A stretch of 25,393 bases of DNA from Hypsibius dujardini (taxonomy: Eukaryota; Tardigrada; Eutardigrada; Parachela; Hypsibiidae), in contig LRSR01014281.1 in NCBI GenBank assembly GCA_001579985.1, forward strand, positions 1 through 25,393, given 5' to 3'. Below the pieces are notes generated by a model that ran no database searches, was not told the origin of the DNA, and saw only the letters and a list, made by a program, of their open reading frames with translations. This document shows, in pieces, positions 1 to 9,985 of the stretch (positions are counted from its first letter, which is position 1; each line of letters starts with the position of its first letter). A program made the translations under genes and the position numbers.

Positions 1-3000
1 TGCTCCCACCGCAGCAGCAGCGCCACATGATGAGTCAGGTGTTTGTGAATCAGCGCTACCTGCATGACAACAACAACAACAACGACGCCGACTACGATGA
101 TGACCAGGAGGTTGCCGGCTGGATGACGGAACGCGAGAAGGATTGGGTGATCAAGGTGCAGCAGTCGCAAGTGCGCACCGACAATCCCTACATGGACGAC
201 TATTATTATTATGTGAGGATCCACAAACTTATAAAGCTACCTGCCTGGTTGTTTGACTGTCTGTATTCCTTTGTCTGAATGTCAGTCTGTTAGTCTTATT
301 TGTCGGAATGTGTGTGTGTGGGTGATTGTCTTTCCAGGTTTCTAGTTTCTTGGTTAAGCGATCTGTCCTAGCGTCAGTCTTTTTGTTGCTGTTTATTCTT
401 CTGCCTGACCATCTTTTGTTTCTTTGTCTGTCTGTTTGTCTTCCAGATGGTCTGTCCAATCGTCTTAATTTTTGCCCATAGGGCTACCTGACTGCTTGCC
501 TACCAGCCTTATTGTCTGTTTATCTGCCTTACTGTCTGCGTGCCTGCTTACCTTATTGCCTGTCGGTTGTTTGGTTTCCGTATGTGCTATGTCAGTTTAT
601 TTACTGTGGGTGCTTGTTTTTACTTCATGTGTGTCTGCCTCTTTGCCTGCCTTTCCTTCCCCCTACCTGTTTGTTTGTCTGAGTTACGGTCTCTTTTTGT
701 TTGCCTGCCGTCTCTCTGCCTGCCTATCCGTATGCATGTAAGTTTATCAGTCTACCTGTGTATTTGTTTCTGCATATCTGAACCCCGTTGTGAACAACGC
801 GCACTTTCTCCGATCTAGGTTCGAAGTTTGAAGAAGGCTACAAAGGACGCGTCAAAAGGACTGGACAATTTCACCGAGCAGGACTTTATTCTCCCTGCTC
901 GTATGGCCAGCGATCAAAAGGAAGAACGGTTCCCTGCCAGTAAGCTTCCCGCTCTGTTTATGCCTATTCCTCATTTCGACTGATTTTGCGTTGTTGTTTG
1001 CGTTTCGGTAGTTCAAGCGCTGTTTCTTTTCATGCTTTAGATAATTTTGAGGGTTCCTTGGGGAAGGTGTGCATTTCCAGCGTGTTCAATCCGCGCAAAA
1101 CTGTAGACGTGGACGCCGTCAATATCGCCAAGAACAGGGCACCCCCGTCCAATCAGAAGCGCCGCTGGTTTGTCGACCCGCTGCAGAAGGAGAAAGGCCA
1201 TCCAAAGGCGCTGCTACTAGGAATTGAGGATGTAAGTGGGGCCAACAGGCCTGGCATGCATAGCGGACAGACGCAAGTGAGGAGCAGAAGAAGTGCAGAC
1301 AGACAGGCGGACAGACAAAATTGGCAAGCTAAAGATAGAGATGGGATATATTTTAGATGCTACGGGGCAAAGGAGTAATGGCAGACAGGTCAGACAGACA
1401 GAAACAACGAAACAGTCAGACAGGTAGAGGCAGACGGACGTGCATACATACAGATCCAGACAGGTAGAGGCAGACATACCGATAGACAAACAGAAAGAAG
1501 TACAGACAGACGAATAAATGACGGTGATTGTTAAGAAAGACAGTTGGGTCGTGCAACTGACGGAGAATTGCGAGTGACAAGAGTCGGACCTGTAAGCTGA
1601 CGAGAGCCAGGGAAGAGCATACGAGCAGATTAATCAGTTTGTTGTCCCGCGAGACTGTTTTTCGGCCAGTCCTTTCATTTGTATCTGATTGGAGTTTCTA
1701 ACGCTGTCTGCCTCGTTCCAGCTTTACAAATTAGTTCTGGAACTACAAGATTTTTCTCGCGAAGTTGCAGCACTCCCCGAAGGCCAGAGGTACGATCATT
1801 CATCTGCTTGCTTACTTGCCGCTTGTTCCCTTTCTACATGTTCATTTGTTTTGCTTTAGGGAGCAAGGCATTGAGACACGCCGGAACATCATCAACCTCA
1901 TCTTCGACCGGCTGATTCAGGGCACCACCCCGGACGTCCGCATCCGGAGCTTCTGCGACACTGTCAAGATTCGCAAAGGCCGTGAACTGCTGCGACGCGT
2001 GTTGCCCATTCTTTTCAAGGTAGATTACATTTTTCCCTCTGGTGTGCAGTATATTTGCTATCTGCATCCGTCTTTGCGGACGGTGTAGGCTGATGTGAAT
2101 TGTCTTGCACCATTCAGGAACAGCTGATCATTTTAACGGGATACTGTGTGCGTGCGTTGCCGGTCCTGATGGATGTGCCGTCCGACAAGTTGGAAGTGAG
2201 TGATGTTTTTCCCTTTGCAGCCGCGTAAAGGTCATGTGTTCTGTTCGTTTGTTTGTCAATCACTCCTCATTGGCATATCTATCTCTCGACCTTGTCTCTC
2301 TGTGGTTTGTCCAGGAGATATGATGTCTATTTCTTGTCTCTCTGCAGTGTGTTTATCTGTCTGCCTGCCTGCCTGCCTTGTCGGTCTACTGGGTGGCGGT
2401 GAGGGCTGTCTGCATCGAATCTGTCTTGCCTACTTATCGTTGGGCGTGTATGTATTTCTTTTCAGTATATGACATGCCTGAGTGTCTCTCTGCTTTCCGA
2501 TTTTCTGACTAGCGAGGAATAACGAGGCTTTTGCTTTATCTGTAGGGTTTCGACCGTTGTTTGGTATCTGTGGAAGGGAGCCTCCGCGATTTGCCCTTGA
2601 AACGCCTGGTGGAGATGTTGAGTCCGCTAATCGATACGCAGCACAACTTGGTCAACACCGCATACACCGGACAGACTCTTCTCAGCCAGGCCGTCAAAAA
2701 CCAGGTGCGGATCTAGTTTCCTCGGCAAGGGAGTGTGGGAACGTTTGTAAGAGAGGAATCTCTAACGGGGCCGGAGATTGGATGACTGCATCAGTTGTCT
2801 TGTGGGGAGTTAAACATTCTGGCAGCCGAATTGACAGTGCAATTGACAGACAGACAGATCGACATTTGGGCAGACATGCAGACATCCAACTAGACAGAGA
2901 GCAGCCAGGCAGGCAAAGAGGCAGACAGACATTTAGGCAGGCATCCAACTAGACAGGCAGGCAGTTATTTAGGTAAGCATGCAGGCATCCACCGAGAGAG

Positions 3001-3358
3001 ACAGACAGACCGGCAGGCCGACAAGCTAATTAGAAGCATTAAGCCATGGGAAGACATTTCTTTTGTGATCCTATTGCTTTTCCTTCCCCAGTTTGCCCTG
3101 CACTTTCTGAGCATCTTTCTCGCCCGCGCGGAAGACTGCTATGACGCGGAGTGGAGCGCCCTCTCCGACGCCGAACGCGAGAAGTGGACCCTTCTAGTTA
3201 CTTACCTCTTCATCTCCCTGACGAAAGCCCAAGCCGCCGATGTCGCCTGCTGCCCATCGGAAGCCCTGCGCGAAGCCGTCAGCCAACACATTGCACGTTT
3301 CCCATTTTCGCCGGACGCGGTGGCGGCCTGTCGGGCCAAACTTGGAGTGAAGGAATGA
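1..3358 (+). CDS. PATL1: PAT1 homolog, mRNA-decapping activator (3' eight coding exons, 5' partial)
   Basis: Pat1/PATL1 proteins link deadenylated mRNA to the Lsm1-7 ring, DDX6 and the Dcp1/Dcp2 decapping enzyme in P-bodies. Coding exons read: <1-212, 819-939, 1041-1231, 1722-1789, 1860-2019, 2118-2195, 2546-2704, 3092-3358 (TGA at 3356-3358). All seven introns are GT-AG and join in frame, giving about 417 residues. Family landmarks are the MTEREKDWVIKVQ block in the first exon (PATL1 has a near-identical REKEWVIKIQ stretch), FEGSLGK...SSVFNPRK in the third, IRKGRELLRRVLPIL in the fifth (the conserved core of the Pat1 C-terminal helical repeat domain) and the final helices in exon eight (LHFLSIFLARAED). 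A five-Asn run lies in the first exon. The N-terminal DDX6-binding motif and the proline-rich region are upstream of the window. Four introns carry tetranucleotide repeats whose strand alternates. The identification rests on remembered family motifs, not a search. Confidence 0.93.
240..775 (+). repeat. Degenerate (TCTG)n tract in PATL1 intron 213-818
   Basis: The intron is dominated by imperfect TCTG/CTGC/TTTG tetranucleotides on the + strand. Translating it gives Cys/Leu/Ser/Val-rich open frames that are repeat artefacts, not protein. The tract is bounded by a GTGAGG donor at 213 and a TCTAG acceptor ending at 818. Confidence 0.85.
1280..1515 (-). repeat. Degenerate (CAGA)n tract in PATL1 intron 1232-1721
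   Basis: CAGA/GACA units on the + strand are the reverse complement of the TCTG tract two introns upstream. They start about 50 nt after a GTAAGT donor at 1232. Open frames here (Arg-Gln-Thr-Asp repeats or Cys-Leu-Ser repeats) are artefacts. Confidence 0.85.
2250..2500 (+). repeat. Degenerate (TCTG)n tract in PATL1 intron 2196-2545
   Basis: TCTG/TGCC-rich sequence sits between a GTGAGT donor (2196) and a TGTAG acceptor (ending 2545). It is weaker than the first-intron tract but has the same strand bias, with a run of TGCC units near 2360-2380. Confidence 0.7.
2840..3025 (-). repeat. Degenerate (CAGA)n tract in PATL1 intron 2705-3091
   Basis: CAGA/GGCA units fill the middle of the intron before a pyrimidine-rich acceptor ending at 3091. 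With the TCTG intron 2196-2545 it brackets exon 2546-2704 with complementary sequence. Confidence 0.85.
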
Positions 3359-3825
3359 GGGAAGAGAGACTCGGAATTTGTTCTCCCATTTTCCTGGACA
3401 CGCGCTCAGTAGAAGAGAAAATCTTTCTAATTATCAGCCTCCTTTTTTATTTTCACCGTGTCTGTCCAACTTCTTTTTCTTTCTCCTTCTTTTTTAACGG
3501 AGGTCGCTTACATTTATGTTGACCGAATCCTCCTGTTTCGCCCCCTCCTGTCCGTGTGTGTCTCCCAAGCAGCTTATCATCCTTCCTAATTTGAGTTATA
3601 GCTCCGGCAAAGTATTTATGATGTATACACACTTTTGATTTGGTACGCCTTCCTCTTTTCACACCTTTTTTTGTTAAACATTTCGATTTTCTGTCTTTAT
3701 GTGGTAATGTATTTTCGGTTAATGGTGGTTTATTTACAGGTGCTTGCTTTTTATCGACTTTGGTCGTGATATTCATGTTGTCTTCTCTTTGGTTTCCTCG
3801 TAAAAAAATGGTTTTCTGTTGAGGA

Positions 3826-3831
3826 AATAAA
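3826..3831 (+). terminator. Poly(A) signal AATAAA, PATL1 3' end
   Basis: A canonical hexamer lies 468 nt after the PATL1 stop. The sequence from the stop to here is T-rich, has no further coding exon and is consistent with a 3' UTR of about 0.5 kb. Confidence 0.6.
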
Positions 3832-4142
3832 TACAGTCAGAGGCAGACGGATACTTGATTGAACGGATTGACGGATTGAAGCCTCACAGCGACTATTTGC
3901 TCCCTGCTTGCCATTGACATCTTGCTCAAGACAAATTTAACTACAGGAAATTTACAAATTAACTTCTGTACATGCCTCTTATTATCGCTTAATGCAGGAT
4001 ATGGGTTTAGGAATTACCTCGAAGGTCAGGTAAAATCTTGGAAAAATGTATTATACACTAATTTAATCATACTAATATAACTGATAATATAAGACGTTTG
4101 GTCAAACGAATTTGGTAGGTCAAAATGACTGATAATGACTAG

Positions 4143-4334
4143 GATTTCGTGCGTGCTACGCCCCTTAGTCTTCCCCATCTGGTGGCAGCCGAGTTAGTCA
4201 ACCGATTCCTCCTAACCTACGAGCTCAACTGTATGCTGAAGCATTCGAATGAAAGTTGCACTCGAAAATCGGGCAGAAATCGTATCGCAGTTTACAGAAA
4301 AAGATGTGATTGGAATGCAAATATTTTCAACTAA
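4143..4334 (+). other. Short open frame with LisH-like motif, possible stray exon
   Basis: An open frame begins directly after an acceptor-like ACTAG at 4138-4142 and runs to a TAA ending at 4334. Its first part reads HLVAAELVNRFLLTYEL, resembling the LxxELxxxYL pattern of LisH domains in centrosomal FOP/CEP20/OFD1 proteins. No matching neighbouring exon was found, so it may be a relic exon or chance. It is not called a gene. Confidence 0.2.
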
Positions 4335-5114
4335 CGAACAAAGCAAGAGTTATTTTTAGCACATCACGTATTCTTCGAAAATCTGGCTACGTGGATCGGT
4401 TACAGGATCACTGTCTCACGTACGTTATATTGTTTCGGACCCTACAGAAAAGTACTATGGCAGCGTTATAACCCATACAAAAGCGAGGCCATGTATAGTG
4501 GATTGAAAACTGCTAAATCATCCTGAGATTACTCCTCCGATAACTCTTACTCCGTCCCTGGGCGTATATTGCTTTTATCTCCAGTCTGTTTACTGCATGC
4601 GTCGATGCCATTACGTAGCTCTATTGTTTAGCGAAAGTCTTGGTGATTGAATCAATTTGTAAAGCTGTAGCACTTTCGGTTCGCTCCTCTGCTCTGCTTC
4701 GGTTCGCTCTTCTGCTATCTAAAAAACCAACTCACAGCAATCCTCGACCTGTTTCCGCTGTCTGCCCGAGAAAATTGCGTTGTTCTAGCTCAGACGGCTT
4801 TCGTTATCGGAGAACGGCAGTGATAGATAATGCTCCAAACGACAAACAAATTCCTTCTTAAATAAATTAGAAATTGATACCCACAAAACATAACCAACAA
4901 ATGGTATGGCCCACATAATAATAATGGCTGATTTGCTTTTGTTACAATAATTATTCTTACATGCTTCCAGACAGAAAAGACTTAATATCCAAAAAGTTCA
5001 CTTTGCATGTGGACGCTAAATTCGCCGCAACGGGAAACCGTGAAATTTAAATGTAACGAAGTGTCCAAGCGCTGTGTTTCTTCATTTCTACTCCCTATTC
5101 TGCGCTCGCAGTAG

Positions 5115-5127
5115 GTTTCACAGCAAC
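5115..5127 (-). promoter_or_regulatory. X-box-like (RFX) motif upstream of EFHC1-like gene
   Basis: GTTTCACAGCAAC on the + strand reads GTTGCTGTGAAAC on the minus strand. It has two RFX-type half-sites (GTTGC / GAAAC) separated by 3 nt and ends 117 nt before the start codon. RFX factors drive ciliary genes through X-boxes at about this distance in animals. The spacing is one base shorter than the commonest 14-bp form. The same half-sites in the same order lie upstream of the next gene. Confidence 0.4.
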
Positions 5128-5244
5128 ATCACACCAAACATTGGCGTTTCACAAGCACAAAGCCCCAGCGCATCAAAGTAAAGCAAAATGAGTAAAAATA
5201 CGAAAGTTCTATTTAATTAAAAGCAGCTGCAAGAGATCGTGGGG

Positions 5245-6055
5245 ATGGACGCCCATATTCCGCAATACCTGCCACCAACGCTCTTTCAAGGTTACACCAA
5301 CGAATACCTTCGGAATAAGGTTTTCAGCTTACAAACTATTCACAGACAGTATTAAAGTTTGTTACCAATGATATCAACGAGCATTTTGTTTAATTGTTAG
5401 GAACGCAATTTCATCCACCGGACGCAAGGCCTTTCCTACGGACAAGGCTTCCGGAAGGTAAAACCGGCCTCCGCCCAGGCTGCATTCATCACAGACGACC
5501 CGAAACTCGACTGCGATCAAGTTGGCGACCTCGTTAAGCTAGGATGCCTTAATCCCGAATTTTATAAGCCCCCTTTGCAAAGAGCTACCAATCAGACTTT
5601 ATCTGACGAGAATGCTCTGTTGAAGGAAAAAAATGCCGAGAGTACGCCTGTAAGTTGTCATAGGAGTCGGTGAACGAAGAGCCAAGGCGTGGATGGATTG
5701 ATTGATTACTTCTATTGTTGGGGGAAATAATTTAAGCAGTTTGACCTAAGGTACTACGGTTCTACGCCTATCGCGTTGATGCGCTGTCGCAGGAGAAGCC
5801 CTTCTTGAAGGAGAACTATCGCGTTCGAAAGTTCGTCCTATATTTTTACACGGCTGATGACACCATCAAGATATGGGAAAATCGACAGCTGAACACCGGT
5901 TTTGTACAAGGAACGTATTTAGGCAGGCGACGATATGAGATGCCGGGGAAGGAGAGCGTCTGTTACAAATGGTTTGATTTAAATGTCGGCCTGGATATTG
6001 ATCTATCTGGTCATTTGTTCCATATTTACGACAGTGATGGATATACGAGGGTAAG

Positions 6056-6095
<40 letters not shown>

Positions 6096-9000
6096 TAGAT
6101 AGATAGACAGACACACACACAAACAGGCAGGCAGGGAGGCAGGGAGGCAGGGAGGCTGACAGCAAAGTACGCGTTAAGAATGACAGCGTTACTTCTTTTA
6201 GCATTATTTCGAATACAACGGATCCACTGTGAAGATGAAGGAAGCCTGCCCAGAAGATCCCTACCTCAGCTATTGTGAAAAAATGAAGATCAACGATAAA
6301 AACCGCTCGTTTTCATTTCGACAAACCAATGAGGAAGATCAACTGAGTCGATTTATCCGAACGGACGGCCAGAAACTATGTTTCGAAGTTGTGGTGGATG
6401 ACAGCGTCCAGAAAGCCGGAGACATCCGGCGCATGGTGCTTCGTTATTACATCTACGACGCAACTCTGGAACTCGTGCAGATTCCCACTAAGAACTCCGG
6501 CTATGACCCGGCTAGTGCGGTCATTCGCAGGCAGAAAATCCCGAAAAATTTCTACAACGACATAGTTTGTGAGTAAAAACGTATAATTTATTTACTATAA
6601 CACTACAGTCATTTATTTTAAACTATAAAAATTTATTGTTAGAAAACGTGTTCGACCATTTCCTTTCGTTTTACGAGAAGAAACTACGAAAACTGTGGTA
6701 ATAAATGTTGAAAGCTAAAATCGATTAAATGTGAAGTTGTTTGAGAAGAAAATTGTGATTGTACTTCTTAGTTAAACTAAAACTAACTTTTCCCTAGGGT
6801 TTTTATATATTTATTTGACGTTTCAGTGCAGATAGGAGACAAGACTGTACCCCAACACTATACCGCTGGGGATTTGCGGCTGGGTGAGACGCTGCTCCTC
6901 TTCGGTCGGAAAGTGACCATCTGCGACTGCGATGAGTACACGAAGAAGTGGTACCGTGACAATATGCAAATAACGGAATTCAACAAAGTCGACTCGGCGA
7001 CCTTGCTGCCGCAGCGCGCTCCGTTGCCGCAGCCGGTACTGCCGACATGGAGCGAAGGCAACCGCCAGGGAGGCTACCTGGATTCCCTGCAGAACTGTCT
7101 GCATCTGGATCCGCAGCCGGTGATAGCGGACAGCCTGCAGAGACTGTACTACAGTCAGGAGTGTCTGCGCTACGAGGCTAAGCTGGTATGTATTGTCGTT
7201 GATTAACTATCGGTCTCCATTGGGGCTGCTTGTGCTAGTATCGATTTTTCTCCCCCCCCCCTGCCTGGTCTTTGTGACGGCTTTCGTGACCACTGTCTGA
7301 CAACTGAAAGTACTAAATGTCCGATGGAAGACTGCCAGAAAAGTTCTAAAGAAAGTGTGTCCATCACCTTAGGAGAGCTAAGTCATGATGGTTTTGCACA
7401 TTGAAGACCGACCCAGCCGTCCGTCCGTCTGCCTACTCCTCAGCAATCCATCAGTTTAAGTGTCCTCAGTTTAAGCATCCGTTAATCCGTCTGCTCGACA
7501 GTCAGTTTTTCCGTTCTTCCACTAATCTGACCGTCTGACCGTCTGTCCATCAGTCCATCAGTTCAAATATCTGTCGGTTTACGGACCTGATTCCTTTGTC
7601 CCTTCATCCATCCATCTCTCTGTACACTCGTCCGTCCGCCCGTACTTTTGTTCATCTCCTCATTAATTAAAATGGCTGATTCTCCGTTCATCCGTCTTTC
7701 CGTTGTCCGTGGATCATTCGGTTCATTCGGTCGTTCGCTCCCAATCTATACCTTGACCGTACATCTGCTTGTTCATGTATCCCTTAATTCATTAGCAGCT
7801 ATTCAATGTTTTCACTTTAAGTCTGGTTTGATGTCCGTCCCTATGTCTGGAAGGTGACCCAAGAACCGGAAGAGAAAGAGCGGCGGTTCATCATCAACTA
7901 CTTTGTCGGCGACAGCTCCATCAAGATTGTCGAGGTCGCTAACCCCTGTCTCAACATCACTCGCTCCACCTTCCTCGCTCGCCGGCAGTTGACCAAACTC
8001 AACCAGCCCAACCAGGACAACCCTCCGGTCTACTTCTCCGAGCAGGACTTCACCATCGGCTCGGTGCACCTGATGTGCGGTCGGCTCTTCGAAATCATCA
8101 ACTGCGACGAGCATGTCATCAACTTTGCCCTAAAAAATCCCGGCATGTACACTCACGAACAACTTGATCAGTTCCGCCAGGCCATCGCTCGGCACAGCAA
8201 GAAAAATCACTTTGTCGAGCATTCCGATGATGCAACATCCGCTAGCACGCTGGAAGAGAAGGTGCGATGGTAAAACTCAAAAGCTAAATATTACCCTAAA
8301 CAGAATTTACCTTAACCGAAATTAGACTGAACTACACATTGACTGACACTGCAAGTATGCATTCTCCTCCTTTTAGTTAACTCAAGATTGAAGTGGGAAA
8401 ATTAAAATTAAAAGTAAAATTAGTCAGCTGATTTTCGTCTAAACGCGAATATCATCAGTCCCTACATGAATGAACAATTGTAATCGCTCGAATCTATTCT
8501 CTTACTAGTTCAAAGTTTATGGTAAATTTCCTGTGTCAGCGTTGTGGTCTCCAGCGTTGTGACCTTTTCTGGTAGAATTTCCATGTAGGAACCACACTCT
8601 GGAGCATCCCATTTTCCTGTTCCAAGCCAAAAATACGTAGCTAGTTCTAGACAATACCAGATTTAAAGTTGTGGCCCTACAGTTTACCACAAGTTAATAT
8701 GGAATTTCGATTGGTGTCGGCAGGAAAAAAAGTCCCACGGATGAAGTAGGATATCTGGAAGCGTACTGTACTATAAACTACGACTGTAGTATTCCCAAAC
8801 TCACATATGGCCTGGTGATTTTCTGCCCCCGACTAAACAATGACTTTTTATTTTCTGCTGACGGAAATCTTTTCCAGACAAAATGTTGGATGTTTCTGCA
8901 AATGTGCAGTAAGAGAAATGTGACATTTTTTCTGGAGACCCAACAGTGGAAGAAATGCAGAAAGTGGAATTCTAGAATATGGAGAATACCGTGAAAACTG

Positions 9001-9489
9001 TTGATACAATTTGCAGAGAAGTGATTCTGATTGCGACCGTTGAATTCACAAATAACAGCTTAAAATCATGAAATTAAACTGGAAGAATTCTTTATTTAAT
9101 TAGTTTCAATTTTAAGTCCGTAATTAGTAAATGCCCAGAAAATATTAAGTAGTTGATTAATTATAAGGTTATTGTCTATCCATATATAGGTGCGCAACGC
9201 GGTGTGGAAATTGAAACGCTGGCAGAAAGTCTCGCACCAGCGGCTGTATCAACTCTTTTTAGAGCTGGATAAGGATGGGAAGGAATTGATTACGAAGGAT
9301 ATTTTACGGACAATGTGCGGGCAACTGGGCGTCTCTACCGAGGTTGAAGTGTTAGAGGGTATTTTCCATCTCTTCGATGCGCCAGATGGAAAGTGTGTGA
9401 TGCAGTTTACGCGGTTCTTGCATGCTTTGAATATGGTCTGGCACGGAGTGAAGAACCTGCCAGGCGAAACAGGCAATAAAGGTTACTAA
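5245..9489 (+). CDS. EFHC1: EFHC1-like protein: three DM10 domains plus C-terminal EF-hand
   Basis: EFHC1/EFHC2 (Rib72 in Chlamydomonas) are microtubule inner proteins of axonemal doublets. Exons: 5245-5319, 5401-5649, 5751-6050, 6202-6568, 6827-7185, 7854-8261, 9190-9489, giving 685 aa (human EFHC1 640, EFHC2 749). The start ATG has an in-frame TAA 27 nt upstream. The N-terminus (MDAHIPQYLPPT, then FIHRTQGLSYGQGF) matches the EFHC1 opening better than EFHC2. DM10 domains lie at about residues 109-208, 259-374 and 441-542; each ends in the typical pattern (IYDSDGYT, ICDCDEYTKKWY, INCDEHVINF). The last exon carries an EF-hand-like loop at about 613-624 (DKDGKELITKDI), which lacks the position-6 Gly and the position-12 Glu, so calcium binding is doubtful. 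All introns are GT-AG; the first has a weak donor (GTTTTC). EFHC2 is the alternative name. Confidence 0.93.
6057..6155 (-). repeat. Near-perfect (AGAC)n microsatellite in EFHC1 intron 6051-6201
   Basis: About nine perfect AGAC units (to 6094) are followed by AGAT, (AC)n and GGCA/GGGA units. They occupy most of a 151-nt intron that starts only a few bases earlier with GTAAGT. This is the cleanest copy of the CAGA repeat in the window apart from the SARS1 one. Confidence 0.9.
7400..7800 (+). repeat. Degenerate pyrimidine-rich TCCG/TCTG/ATCC tract in EFHC1 intron 7186-7853
   Basis: The intron holds a loose repeat of CCGTC, CATCC and TCTG units on the + strand, and a 10-C run at 7252-7261. It resembles the other TCTG introns but is more diverged. 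The donor is GTATGT; the acceptor GGAAG has a weak pyrimidine tract. Confidence 0.65.
8262..9189. other. Long last intron of EFHC1-like gene with 7-bp junction direct repeat
   Basis: The 928-nt intron has no tetranucleotide repeat and no coding signal. AGGTGCG occurs at both splice junctions (8260-8266 and 9188-9194), so the exact boundary could be shifted within the repeat without changing the mRNA. Reading through keeps phase 0 on both sides. Confidence 0.6.
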
Positions 9490-9573
9490 GAGAGTTTTCA
9501 TTCGGCGTACATACTGAAGACAGTTAACGAGGGGAGGGCGATTTTGTTGTATTATTCCTTGGCTGGCCCGCGA

Positions 9574-9590
9574 GGGGGGGGGGGAATAAA
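9574..9590 (+). terminator. G-run followed by AATAAA, EFHC1 3' end
   Basis: An uninterrupted run of 11 G (9574-9584) abuts AATAAA (9585-9590), 96 nt after the stop codon. The hexamer is a canonical poly(A) signal. The G-run could form a G-quadruplex in the nascent RNA. Confidence 0.6.
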
Positions 9591-9862
9591 AAATGTCAAA
9601 GGAAGACAAACGAAAAAAACATGCAGCCCAATATAAACATTAAATAATATAAACGCTTGAAAACCAGCTTACTGATGGAAAAGGTTCAATATTACGCTAC
9701 GTTAACGCATGGGAATTAAATTAGGAGACCGTTTGGAGTCCATGGATAGCCTAATCCATAACACCTACCCTTAGTCTCATCGTTCTGATGACATTATTGA
9801 ATAAACCCTGTTGGGCATGAACAACTGAACACGCCCTTGATGGTACGTAGTCAGCCAACCTC

Positions 9863-9875
9863 GTTGCTACGAAAC
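9863..9875 (+). promoter_or_regulatory. X-box-like (RFX) motif upstream of the unidentified gene
   Basis: GTTGCTACGAAAC matches the minus-strand reading of the motif upstream of the EFHC1-like gene at 11 of 13 positions, differing only in the spacer. It ends 110 nt before the start codon. I did not see this motif upstream of SARS1 or RPA1. Confidence 0.4.
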
Positions 9876-9985
9876 CAAAGCACAAAGCAGAGCCAAACCG
9901 TAATCCACAAAAATCGTTCAAAGGTGACCCGCGCTCAGAATCAAACCGTCGATCCCACCCTCACGTTCATTGTCGATCTTGAAAA

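Larger units (their letters stand above)
3832..5244. other. Intergenic region between PATL1 and EFHC1-like gene
   Basis: About 1.4 kb with no convincing gene. It holds an isolated short frame with LisH-like spacing (4143-4334), a roughly 23-bp imperfect tandem duplication (TCGGTTCGCTC...) at 4676-4716, and the EFHC1 promoter/5' UTR with an X-box-like motif at 5115-5127. The rest is AT-rich and unremarkable. Confidence 0.6.

Noticed and set aside
229-818. Cys/Leu/Ser-rich and Arg/Gln/Thr/Asp-rich open frames on both strands, here and in other repeat introns (for example 1217-1489, 5866-6204, 16007-16594, 21845-22275, 24677-24979)
   Set aside because: They are translations of TCTG/CAGA tetranucleotide repeats inside introns whose flanking exons join in frame; no family features.
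3359-3825. Frames continuing past the PATL1 stop (for example 3453-3776 minus, 3640-3822 plus)
   Set aside because: T-rich 3' UTR-like sequence between the stop codon and the poly(A) signal; frames are low complexity.
8530-8950. Possible decayed inverted repeat in the EFHC1 last intron (GTGGTCTCCAG near 8545 against CTGGAGACCC near 8932)
   Set aside because: Only short blocks match and spacing drifts; not distinguishable from chance by eye.
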